A stretch of 64,000 nt of DNA, taken from positions 124,001 to 188,000 of the forward strand of contig NZ_BDAE01000006.1 in NCBI RefSeq assembly GCF_002091675.1, read 5' to 3'. The notes below the pieces were generated by a model, which was not told where the DNA came from, made no database searches, and saw only the letters and a list, made by a program, of their open reading frames with translations. The DNA comes from Pseudomonas luteola NBRC 103146 (GTDB lineage Bacteria; Pseudomonadota; Gammaproteobacteria; Pseudomonadales; Pseudomonadaceae). This document shows positions 56,924-64,000 of this stretch, piece by piece (the first letter of the stretch is position 1; the number at the start of each line of letters is the position of its first letter). A program made the translations under genes and the position numbers.

Positions 56924-57850
56924 ATGACAGCACTTCCTCTGGTTTACCACGACGATTACAGCCCACCCTTTCCACCCGAGCATCGGTTTCCGATGGAGAA
57001 GTTTCGCCTGCTCTATGAGCACTTGAGCGAAAGCGGACTGGTGACGGCTGACAACCTGTACCGCCCGGAATTACCTGTGCCAGAAGTGCTGGCCCTGGCT
57101 CACGATCCAGTCTATGTCGAGCGCTACATGCGCGGCGAGCTGTCCCATGCCGAGCAGCGCCAGCTGGGTCTGCCCTGGAGCGAGGCGCTGGCACGACGAA
57201 CCATTCGCGCTGTGGGCGGCTCGCTATTGACGCTGGAGCTGGCGTTGCAACACGGGCTGGCCTGCCATATGGCTGGGGGCACGCACCATGCACATCATGA
57301 TTACCCAGCTGGGTTTTGTATCTTCAACGACTTGGCCATCATGGCGCTGTATCTCTTGGAAAGCGGCAAGGCGGGACGCGTTCTGATCTTTGACTGCGAT
57401 GTTCACCAGGGGGACGGCACTGCCCGAATTCTTGAACATGTTCCCGATGCCGTCACGGTGTCGCTGCATTGCCAGACCAACTACCCGGCGCGTAAGGCAC
57501 AGAGCGATTGGGACATTCCATTACCCAAGGGCATGGGTGATGCAGGGTATTTGCATACCGTTGAGGAGGCACTGAATTACCTGTTACCTCTCCACCAACC
57601 TGACGTTGTGCTCTATGACGCCGGTGTCGACGTGCACGCCAGCGATGCCCTGGGCTATCTCCTGCTGACGGACGAAGGCATCGCTGCACGGGACGAATAC
57701 GTCATCCGCCATTGCCTGAGCCGGGACATCCCGGTCGTCGGCGTGATTGGCGGCGGCTACGACCGGGACCGAGCCCTGCTGGCCAGACGGCACGGCATCC
57801 TACATCACAGCGCCGCCAGGGTCTGGGCCAGTGGGCTTGCGCCGGGCTAG
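56924..57850 (+). CDS. Histone-deacetylase-family hydrolase
   Basis: Zinc deacetylase-fold enzyme of 308 aa. Start MTALPLVYHDDYSPPFPPEH. Active-site parts: GGTHHAHHDYPAGFCIFND with the two His, LIFDCDVHQGDGTARI and YDAGVDVHASDALGYL as zinc ligands, and GVIGGGYDRDR with the catalytic Tyr. Bacterial relatives act on acetylated small molecules such as polyamines, or on lysines. The last 4 nt overlap the convergent FAD oxidoreductase gene. It begins 14 nt after exoD and may be in the same transcript. Confidence 0.88.
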   Translation: MTALPLVYHDDYSPPFPPEHRFPMEKFRLLYEHLSESGLVTADNLYRPELPVPEVLALAHDPVYVERYMRGELSHAEQRQLGLPWSEALARRTIRAVGGSLLTLELALQHGLACHMAGGTHHAHHDYPAGFCIFNDLAIMALYLLESGKAGRVLIFDCDVHQGDGTARILEHVPDAVTVSLHCQTNYPARKAQSDWDIPLPKGMGDAGYLHTVEEALNYLLPLHQPDVVLYDAGVDVHASDALGYLLLTDEGIAARDEYVIRHCLSRDIPVVGVIGGGYDRDRALLARRHGILHHSAARVWASGLAPG

Positions 57851-59190
57851 AGCTTCATGGGTCTAGGCTTGGAGCCATCGGAAAAGCGGGTAAACCGGAA
57901 CTCATAAGGGTCAACGATCGGCCTGGCGCCTGTTACCAGGTCTGCTGCCAGCTGCCCAACCGCAGGCCCCACGCCAAACCCATGACCGGAAAGCCCTGTC
58001 GCCACAACCAATCCAGGCACTGCATCAATCTCGGAGATAACAGGAACGGCATCCGGGGTTACGTCGATCAGCCCCGCCCACTGCTGGGCGATCTGTGCCT
58101 TGGCAAACACTGGAAACTGACGAACCAGTTGATTCATGGCGTTCAGGTTCTGCTGAGGGTCCGGGTAAGGATCCAGCACGCGCATGTATTCGTAGGGAGA
58201 CGGGCGATCCAGCGGGACAGGTTTGCCTTCATGCCATTCCTGGCGGAAGCGCTCGTCAAACCGGATCCGCAGGCTCGACCACTCCGATTTCAAGGTTGGT
58301 AAAAAGTCCAGAAAGAAGCGGAAGCTGTCGGGTACCAGCGAAGCGATATTCACGCTGCCATTGGCAATGGTATAGCCACCGTCCAGGCGTTTGCGAAATG
58401 CCACGTCGCGCGTCCAGAGCGTACAGTCAGGCCCCTCCTCCAGCGGCGCCGTCCGCAGTACGCTGTTGCGTACCTTGAGTTGTGGCAGTCGCACGCCAAG
58501 GTCCTTCAGAAAACGGCTCGACCAGGCCCCACCTGCCAGAATTACGGACTCGCAGGCAATTCGGCCTCGTTCGGTAATGGCTGCACTGACCCGCCCGGCC
58601 GACAGCTCCAGCCCCCGCACGGCGCAGTCGGTCAGAATGACAGCCCCGAACCGCTGGGCCGCCGTTGCGATCGCAGGTGCTGCTTTCTGGGGCTCGGCGC
58701 GCCCATCGGTGGGGCAATAGATACCGCTTTTCCAGCTGACTTCGCCGGCTGGCAGCAACTGCTTGAGCTCGCTGCCAGACACCATGCGCACGTCTATATC
58801 ATGCTGACGCGCCACACTGATCCATTTTTCATAGTCGGCCTCCTCCTGTTCGGATTCGGACGAAAACAGAATGCCGGAGCGGCGAAAACCGGTTTCACCC
58901 TGTACAACCTCATTGAGACCCTCCCAGAGCCTCAGGCTTTCAACTGCCAGCGGAATCTCGCGGGGGTCACGGTACAGCTTGCGCACCCACCCCCAGTTGC
59001 GGCTGGACTGTTCTCCAGCGATATAACCCTTCTCGCAGAGCACCACGGAAATGCCTTCCCGCGCCAGCGCCAATGCCGCGCTGGTCCCGGCAATGCCTCC
59101 GCCGATCACAACGACCTGAACCTTGGCTGGTAGCGCCTTATCCGCCTTGACTAGATCAACCTCGGGTCCCATCCACCACGCTCCGTTCAT
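57847..59190 (-). CDS. FAD-dependent oxidoreductase (DAO family)
   Basis: D-amino-acid-oxidase-fold flavoenzyme of 447 aa. KVQVVVIGGGIAGTSAALAL near residue 23 is the FAD Rossmann motif, VVLCEKGYIAGEQSSRNWGW covers the GEQSSRN region of amine/amino-acid oxidases such as PuuB, and GLVVATGLSGHGFGVGPAVG closes the FAD site near the C-terminus. The substrate (amine, amino acid or polyamine) is not determined. The ATG at 59172 has GGAG 8 nt upstream and may be the true start rather than 59190. It is convergent with the deacetylase gene, sharing 4 nt. Confidence 0.86.
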   Translation of the reverse strand: MNGAWWMGPEVDLVKADKALPAKVQVVVIGGGIAGTSAALALAREGISVVLCEKGYIAGEQSSRNWGWVRKLYRDPREIPLAVESLRLWEGLNEVVQGETGFRRSGILFSSESEQEEADYEKWISVARQHDIDVRMVSGSELKQLLPAGEVSWKSGIYCPTDGRAEPQKAAPAIATAAQRFGAVILTDCAVRGLELSAGRVSAAITERGRIACESVILAGGAWSSRFLKDLGVRLPQLKVRNSVLRTAPLEEGPDCTLWTRDVAFRKRLDGGYTIANGSVNIASLVPDSFRFFLDFLPTLKSEWSSLRIRFDERFRQEWHEGKPVPLDRPSPYEYMRVLDPYPDPQQNLNAMNQLVRQFPVFAKAQIAQQWAGLIDVTPDAVPVISEIDAVPGLVVATGLSGHGFGVGPAVGQLAADLVTGARPIVDPYEFRFTRFSDGSKPRPMKL

Positions 59191-59292
59191 CGATAATCAG
59201 TTAGTCACGCAAGAGCCATGCCCTGTTCAATCGTACACCAGCGGGATTCTGCTGGTACTTCGCGGTAAACTGGCGGGCTTTCTCTACCTGCG

Positions 59293-60537
59293 ATGGCTGT
59301 CATGTCCCCACACGTGCCTACTCATTCCCGTACCGCCGCCATTATCGGCGGTGGGCCTGCCGGCCTTATGGCTGCCGAAGTTCTGGCCGGTACTGGTGTA
59401 ACAGTAGACGTATATGACGGTATGCCCTCAGTCGGACGCAAGTTTCTTCTGGCCGGGGTAGGCGGCATGAACATTACCCACGCCGAAGACCAACCCGCCT
59501 TTCGCTCCCGTTACCGCGAGCGTGAAACCGCCCTTTCCCGCTGCCTCGACGGATTCGACAGTCATAGCTTGCGAGATTGGATTCATGGGCTGGGCATCGA
59601 GACGTTTGTCGGCAGCTCAGGCCGCGTCTTTCCCACAGACATGAAGGCCGCTCCTCTGCTCCGAGCCTGGCTGCATCGCCTGCGGGAAGCAGGCGTTCGC
59701 ATTCATACGCGGCACCGCTGGTTGGGCTGGGAAGAGCACGGCGCCCTGCGTTTTTCCACTCCGGCGGGGGAAACCTGCCTGCGCGCCGACGCGACAGTCT
59801 TGGCCCTGGGTGGAGCCAGCTGGCCGCGACTGGGCTCCGATGGGGTGTGGACAGGATATCTTGAGGAACAGGGTATTGCCCTTGCCCCGCTACAACCAGC
59901 CAACTGCGGTTTTGAGGTCGCTCAGTGGAGCGATCATTTACGCAGCAAGTTTGCCGGCTCGCCTATCAAGCCTGTAGCCATGATGCTTAAAGACGGTACT
60001 CGCCGCCAAGGCGAATTCGTGCTGACTGAGACAGGCATTGAGGGCAGTCTGGTCTATGCCCTGTCGGCTGAAATTCGCACCGAACTGCTTCGTACCGGCT
60101 CCGCCACCCTATACCTGGACCTTGCGCCTACCAAGGAACAGAGCGCGCTTGCCGCGGCGCTAAGCAAGCCGCGCAAAGGCAAGTCCATGGCCAATCACCT
60201 GCGTGCCCATGCCGGGCTGGAAGGCGCTCGCTCTGCCTTGCTGCGGGAGCTGGCTCCCGCCAAGGCGTTTGATGACATGCAGTATCTGGCAGCCGCGATC
60301 AAATCGTTACCCCTGACTGTAATCCGCCCCCGTCCTATCGAGGAAGCCATCAGTTCGGCTGGCGGCGTACCGTTCGAAGCGCTGAACGAGCAGCTCATGC
60401 TCAATGCCCTGCCGGGCGTATTCTGTGCCGGTGAAATGCTGGATTGGGAAGCGCCTACGGGAGGCTATCTGCTGACGGCCTGCTTTGCTACTGGCCGTAC
60501 CGCCGGCCTGGGTGCTGCAGCCTGGCTGCAGCAGTAA
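59293..60537 (+). CDS. TIGR03862-type flavoprotein (HI0933 family)
   Basis: Flavoprotein of 414 aa. The N-terminal dinucleotide fold has AAIIGGGPAGLMAAEVLAG, then the family's FLLAGVGGMNITHAE, GIETFVGSSGRVFPTDMKAA, VLALGGASWPRLGSDG, and GIEGSLVYALSAEIR. The C-terminal GVFCAGEMLDWEAPTGGYLL returns to the FAD. The family's reaction is not known to me. The start ATG at 59293 lacks a clear ribosome site, and an ATG three codons later is possible. It is divergent from the FAD oxidoreductase by about 100 nt. Confidence 0.88.
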   Translation: MAVMSPHVPTHSRTAAIIGGGPAGLMAAEVLAGTGVTVDVYDGMPSVGRKFLLAGVGGMNITHAEDQPAFRSRYRERETALSRCLDGFDSHSLRDWIHGLGIETFVGSSGRVFPTDMKAAPLLRAWLHRLREAGVRIHTRHRWLGWEEHGALRFSTPAGETCLRADATVLALGGASWPRLGSDGVWTGYLEEQGIALAPLQPANCGFEVAQWSDHLRSKFAGSPIKPVAMMLKDGTRRQGEFVLTETGIEGSLVYALSAEIRTELLRTGSATLYLDLAPTKEQSALAAALSKPRKGKSMANHLRAHAGLEGARSALLRELAPAKAFDDMQYLAAAIKSLPLTVIRPRPIEEAISSAGGVPFEALNEQLMLNALPGVFCAGEMLDWEAPTGGYLLTACFATGRTAGLGAAAWLQQ

Positions 60538-60674
60538 ACCGCTTATTGTGCGGCATTGATCACAGCCCTCTTGTCGGATACCCCGAACCGCCTCGTCATG
60601 CCCATGGTCAGCTCTCATAGAGCCCGTGACGAGGCTTACTACCGTGCTTATCCTTATGATGAGAGAGCCTGACC

Positions 60675-61145
60675 ATGAATGCTATCGACCTCCTGAAAAA
60701 TGATCATAAAACCATTCTCGATATTCTTGAGCAGCTGAGCAGCACCTCCGAGCGCGCTGTTAAAAAGCGTCAGGATCTGGTGCAAAAGCTTGAACACGAG
60801 CTGACACTCCATACGCATATCGAGGAAGAGATTTTCTATCCGGCGTTCAAGGCGGCGGGCAAGAAAGAAGAAGCAAAGATGTATTACGAAGCGATTGAAG
60901 AGCATCGGGCAGTCGACTCGCTGGTGTTGCCGCACATCAAGGCTACAGCGCCTGATAGCCTGGAGTTTTCTGGCCGTGTGAAAGTGGTCAAGGAACTGCT
61001 TGAGCATCACATTGAAGAGGAAGAAGAAGAGATGTTCAAGGATGCTCAGGAATTGCTAGCGTCCCAACTGGACGAGCTAGGCACACAAATGCAGGAGCGC
61101 AAAAAGTCGCTCAAGCAAGAGCTCAACGCACGCAAAGCGGCTTGA
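60675..61145 (+). CDS. Hemerythrin-like domain protein
   Basis: Four-helix-bundle iron protein of 156 aa. The iron-binding pattern begins NAIDLLKNDHKTILDILEQL (first His), continues ELTLHTHIEEEIFYPAFKAA (H-x3-E), EAIEEHRAVDSLVLPHI, and ends KELLEHHIEEEEEEMFKDAQ (H-x4-E). These domains bind O2, NO or iron; the exact use here is unknown. The C-terminal helix is Lys/Glu-rich. The gene begins after AGAGAGCC and is followed by a long hairpin. Confidence 0.9.
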   Translation: MNAIDLLKNDHKTILDILEQLSSTSERAVKKRQDLVQKLEHELTLHTHIEEEIFYPAFKAAGKKEEAKMYYEAIEEHRAVDSLVLPHIKATAPDSLEFSGRVKVVKELLEHHIEEEEEEMFKDAQELLASQLDELGTQMQERKKSLKQELNARKAA

Positions 61146-61152
61146 GCCCTGA

Positions 61153-61188
61153 CAGTCTCTGTAACGCCGGACGGTGTTACAGAGACTG
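61153..61188. terminator. Perfect 13-bp hairpin between convergent genes
   Basis: CAGTCTCTGTAAC / GTTACAGAGACTG with a 10-nt loop. It sits between the convergent hemerythrin and rhlE genes; there is no strong T-run on either side. Confidence 0.7.
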
Positions 61189-61197
61189 CACGATCAT

Positions 61198-62514
61198 CTA
61201 CTTCTTCTTGCCGAACCCAGGCATCTTGCGAACCGGCTTTACCGACGGCTTGTCGTTCTCGATCCAGCGCCCCAGAGGCTTCCCGCTTTTAGCGTCGCTT
61301 ACTGAGCCTACCTTGGGTTTCTTCGGCTTCTTCGGCTTTTTCATCACAACGCCACCAGGACCGGTTTGCGGCACCTTGTGATCAGGGATGAAATCCGGCT
61401 CGTCCCGTCGCGCAATTGTTTGTCCAATCAGCGTCTCAATGGCTGCCAAGTGGTCGACTTCATCGGCAGCTACCAGAGAAACGGCCGCCCCGGTCGCACC
61501 GGCACGCCCTGTACGTCCAATGCGGTGGACATAATCTTCCGCCACTATGGGTAGATCCAGATTGACCACGAGCGGCAAGTCCTGAATATCCAGACCTCGT
61601 GCGGCCACGTCAGTCGCCACCAGAACATCCGCTTCACCCGCCTTGAACCGAGCCAGCGCACGCAGACGAGCCGGTTGAGGCTTGTCGCCATGAATCGACT
61701 CGGCACGGATACCTTCCTGCGTCAGCGTTTCCACCAGTTGGTCGACACCCTTACGGGTCTTGGCAAATACCAGTACTTGCCCCCAGCGCTTTTGCGCATA
61801 GAGGTGACAGAACAGTTCCGCCTTACGCTTTTTGTCCACGGGAATCAGCCACTGCTTGACGCTCTTGGTGGTCGTGTTGCGCGGACTGATATCGATAGTC
61901 AACGGATCGCGCAGCAGTGGCTTGGCCAGATCACGAATGGCTTCAGAGAACGTGGCGGAAAAAAGAAGTGTCTGCCGACGCTGGGGCACCATGACAAAAA
62001 TCTCGCCCAGCTCGCGGGAAAAGCCCAGATCCAGCATTCGATCCGCTTCGTCGAGGATCAGCGTCTGTACCTGATCAAAGCGCACAGCGTTCTGGTTGAA
62101 CAAATCCAGCAAACGACCTGGCGTGGCGACCAGCACATCCATCCCTTTACGCAACTTCATCATCTGCGGATTGATGCTGACGCCGCCATACACCACCGCC
62201 GTACGCAGCGGCAAATGCTGTGCGTAATCACGCACGCTGGTGTGAACCTGCTCAGCGAGTTCGCGGGTTGGCACAAGAATCAATGCACGGACTCGGTTCG
62301 CCGTTACTGCCGGGCCCTCCTGAACGAGGCGCTGCAGTGTCGGCAAAGCAAAGCCAGCTGTCTTGCCTGTACCCGTCTGGGCCGCGGCAAGCAGATCGCG
62401 GCCTTTAAGTACCGCAGGAATGGCCTGAGCCTGGATCGGAGTCGGAGTGGTGTGTTCCAGCGCGTCGAGCACACGCAACAAAGGCTCGATCAGGCCGAGT
62501 TCGGCAAAAGTCAT
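61198..62514 (-). CDS. rhlE: RhlE-type DEAD-box RNA helicase
   Basis: ATP-dependent RNA helicase of 438 aa acting in RNA turnover and ribosome assembly. Q motif TPIQAQAIPAVLKGRDLLAA, Walker A AQTGTGKTAGFALP, PTRELAEQV, VATPGRLLDLF, ILDEADRMLDLGFS, LLFSATFSEAIRDL, VATDVAARGLDIQDLPLVVN and HRIGRTGRAGATG are all present. The Lys-rich tail (KKPKKPKKPK and KMPGFGKKK) is RNA-binding and typical. The start at 62514 (MTFAELGLIEPLLRVL) is where the helicase fold begins; 28 upstream codons are open but hydrophobic and unlikely. Confidence 0.92.
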   Translation of the reverse strand: MTFAELGLIEPLLRVLDALEHTTPTPIQAQAIPAVLKGRDLLAAAQTGTGKTAGFALPTLQRLVQEGPAVTANRVRALILVPTRELAEQVHTSVRDYAQHLPLRTAVVYGGVSINPQMMKLRKGMDVLVATPGRLLDLFNQNAVRFDQVQTLILDEADRMLDLGFSRELGEIFVMVPQRRQTLLFSATFSEAIRDLAKPLLRDPLTIDISPRNTTTKSVKQWLIPVDKKRKAELFCHLYAQKRWGQVLVFAKTRKGVDQLVETLTQEGIRAESIHGDKPQPARLRALARFKAGEADVLVATDVAARGLDIQDLPLVVNLDLPIVAEDYVHRIGRTGRAGATGAAVSLVAADEVDHLAAIETLIGQTIARRDEPDFIPDHKVPQTGPGGVVMKKPKKPKKPKVGSVSDAKSGKPLGRWIENDKPSVKPVRKMPGFGKKK

Positions 62515-62822
62515 GACGCTAACCGCAATGAAGAAAAGGACGAAATTGTAGGCGCCAAGCAACGTAGCGTCGAGCGCGGCCATCGGAGCGGTAGACAAAC
62601 GCCGACCCCTGCCCTGCCGAATGAACGCTTTTGCACCCCGTTTTGAGGGTTACGCCGCTTTAATGGATCTTTTCTTGAACGCTCAGCTATTCGTGCAGAC
62701 CAACTCTTAAAGGATGCCCTGGACGTCTCAGGCGGTAACCCTCATGTATGGCCTTACCGATCAAGGATCTGATGAATTCGACTGGCACAGCCAGATATCG
62801 AACAATCCAGCAAGGAGACTCC
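62515..62822. other. Divergent intergenic region between rhlE and formaldehyde dehydrogenase
   Basis: About 300 nt holding both promoters. It contains no convincing gene; the plus-strand frame that continues upstream of the dehydrogenase start (from 62748) is not supported by a ribosome site. No clear operator. Confidence 0.4.
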
Positions 62823-63962
62823 ATGAAAGCTGTCGTTTATAACGGCCCTCGTGATGTCAGCATCAAGAATGTCACCGACGCCAAGATCGAAAAACCTACA
62901 GATGCTCTGGTGCGTATCACTACTACCAACATCTGCGGCTCTGACCTTCACATGTATGAAGGCCGTACCAGTTTTGAACAAGGCCGCATCCTGGGCCACG
63001 AAAATCTGGGTCAGGTAGTCGAAATCGGCTCGGGTGTTGATCGCGTCAAGGTCGGTGATTATGTATGCCTGCCCTTCAACATCGGCTGCGGCTTTTGCGA
63101 GAACTGCGAAAAAGGCCTGACCGGATTCTGTCTGACCGCCAACCCCGGTAGTGCGGGTGCGGCATATGGCTTTGCGGAAATGGGCCCTTATGAAGGCGGC
63201 CAGGCTGAGCTGCTGCGCGTTCCCTACGCCGACTTCAACTGCCTGGTACTGCCCGAAGATGCCCAGGAGAAAGAGGACGATTACGTCATGCTCTCCGACA
63301 TCTTTCCCACCGGCTGGCATGCAACCGAACTGGCGGGCCTTTTACCGGGTGAATCAGTCGCCATCTACGGGGCCGGTCCTGTAGGGCTGATGGCTGCTCA
63401 CTCGGCCATGATCAAAGGGGCTTCGCAGGTCTTCGTGGTCGACACGCACCCTGACCGGCTCGCATTGGCCGAGCGTCTGGGGGCAATTGCCATCAACGGC
63501 GCAGAAGGCGAGGCGGTCGAACAGATTCTCAACAAAACCAATGGCCGAGGTACGGACCGCGGCTGCGAGTGTGTGGGCTATCAATGCTGCGACCGCCATG
63601 GTCATGAAGCCAATCACCTCACCATGAATAATCTGGTTGCCTCGACCAAGGCAACTGGAGGCATCGGCGTAGTGGGTGTTTTCATACCGCAGGACCCAGG
63701 CGCACAGAATGAACTGGCAAAGGAAGGCAAAATGGCCTTTGACTTCGGTCAGTTCTGGTTCAAGGGTCAGCAGATTCGGACAGGTCAGGCCAACGTAAAG
63801 GCCTACAACCGTCGCCTAAGCGCCCTGATTCATGCTGGACGCGCCACTCCCTCGAAGATCATCTCCCATAGCCTCAAGCTGGACCAGGCCCCGGACGCCT
63901 ATAAGCATTTCGATGCCCGGGACGATGGCTGGACCAAAGTGGTGCTCAAGCCTGCGGCTTGA
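62823..63962 (+). CDS. fdhA: Glutathione-independent formaldehyde dehydrogenase-type zinc alcohol dehydrogenase
   Basis: Zinc-dependent medium-chain dehydrogenase of 379 aa, annotated in relatives as formaldehyde dehydrogenase that needs no glutathione. NICGSDLHMYEGR and ILGHENLGQVVEIG carry catalytic zinc ligands; CGFCENCEKGLTGFC is the structural zinc lobe. VAIYGAGPVGLMAAHSAMIK is the NAD fold, and FVVDTHPDRL has the Asp favouring NAD+. VIFIPQDPGAQNEL-like VFIPQDPGAQNEL and YNRRLSALIHAGR are typical. It may detoxify formaldehyde or act on other aldehydes. The start at 62823 has AGGAG upstream. Confidence 0.88.
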   Translation: MKAVVYNGPRDVSIKNVTDAKIEKPTDALVRITTTNICGSDLHMYEGRTSFEQGRILGHENLGQVVEIGSGVDRVKVGDYVCLPFNIGCGFCENCEKGLTGFCLTANPGSAGAAYGFAEMGPYEGGQAELLRVPYADFNCLVLPEDAQEKEDDYVMLSDIFPTGWHATELAGLLPGESVAIYGAGPVGLMAAHSAMIKGASQVFVVDTHPDRLALAERLGAIAINGAEGEAVEQILNKTNGRGTDRGCECVGYQCCDRHGHEANHLTMNNLVASTKATGGIGVVGVFIPQDPGAQNELAKEGKMAFDFGQFWFKGQQIRTGQANVKAYNRRLSALIHAGRATPSKIISHSLKLDQAPDAYKHFDARDDGWTKVVLKPAA

Positions 63963-63972
63963 CTTCCGCCTC

Positions 63973-63999
63973 GGCAAGGTTCGCTTTGCGAGCCTTGCC
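63973..63999 (+). terminator. Terminator stem at the window edge
   Basis: GGCAAGG-T-TCGC / GCGA-G-CCTTGCC with a TTT loop and one G-T pair, beginning 10 nt after the stop; the T-run would lie outside the window. Confidence 0.65.
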
Positions 64000-64000
64000 T

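Overview
The window reads as chromosomal DNA of a free-living gammaproteobacterium, most likely Pseudomonas or a close relative. The evidence is gene content: recC-recB-recD in that order without ptrA, RmuC, a LOV-domain hybrid histidine kinase of the kind known from Pseudomonas, a glutathione-independent formaldehyde dehydrogenase, RhlE, ExoD, several chemoreceptors, and a moderately GC-rich, tightly packed layout. The genus was not proved by any search. I saw no rRNA, tRNA, CRISPR array, complete insertion sequence or prophage.

Layout. 1-2159 (minus): curli secretion genes csgD-csgE-csgF-csgG, with csgG cut by the window edge. 2408-5549: a class III-type sirtuin and, divergently, a membrane FtsH paralogue. 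6171-7484: an ExuT-like hexuronate transporter. 7527-18683 (minus): rmuC and the recC-recB-recD operon. 18889-23057: an amylo-alpha-1,6-glucosidase family protein with a GT4 glycosyltransferase, and a divergent SDR. 23064-31828: a complete non-phosphorylating L-fucose pathway with a GntR/FadR-family repressor, five enzymes, a mutarotase and two MFS transporters including FucP. 32027-40177: envelope and orphan genes (a six-cysteine membrane protein, a DUF3053 lipoprotein, a Pro/Asp-rich mini-protein), a chemoreceptor, an alpha/beta hydrolase, a YegS-like lipid kinase, an SdiA-regulated-type protein and an ion channel. 40483-45883: two tandem, clearly duplicated hybrid histidine kinases. 46192-50316: an EamA transporter, a two-gene orphan operon and a second chemoreceptor. 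50362-54367 (minus): a Nudix hydrolase behind a small coiled-coil gene with a near-ideal LexA box, TesB, and a SagB-type dehydrogenase with a GNAT. 54655-57850: a LOV histidine kinase overlapping exoD, then a deacetylase-family enzyme. 57847-63962: two flavoproteins, a hemerythrin-like protein, RhlE and a formaldehyde dehydrogenase.

How it fits together. The best-resolved system is the fucose cluster: import (FucP), anomer interconversion, oxidation to lactone, hydrolysis to L-fuconate, dehydration, oxidation, and hydrolytic cleavage to pyruvate and lactate, with a FadR-type palindrome between regulator and operon. The most novel-looking items are the SOS-controlled coiled-coil/Nudix pair at 51005-50362, the overlap of a blue-light sensor kinase gene with exoD, and several small orphan genes supported by Shine-Dalgarno sequences and operon spacing.
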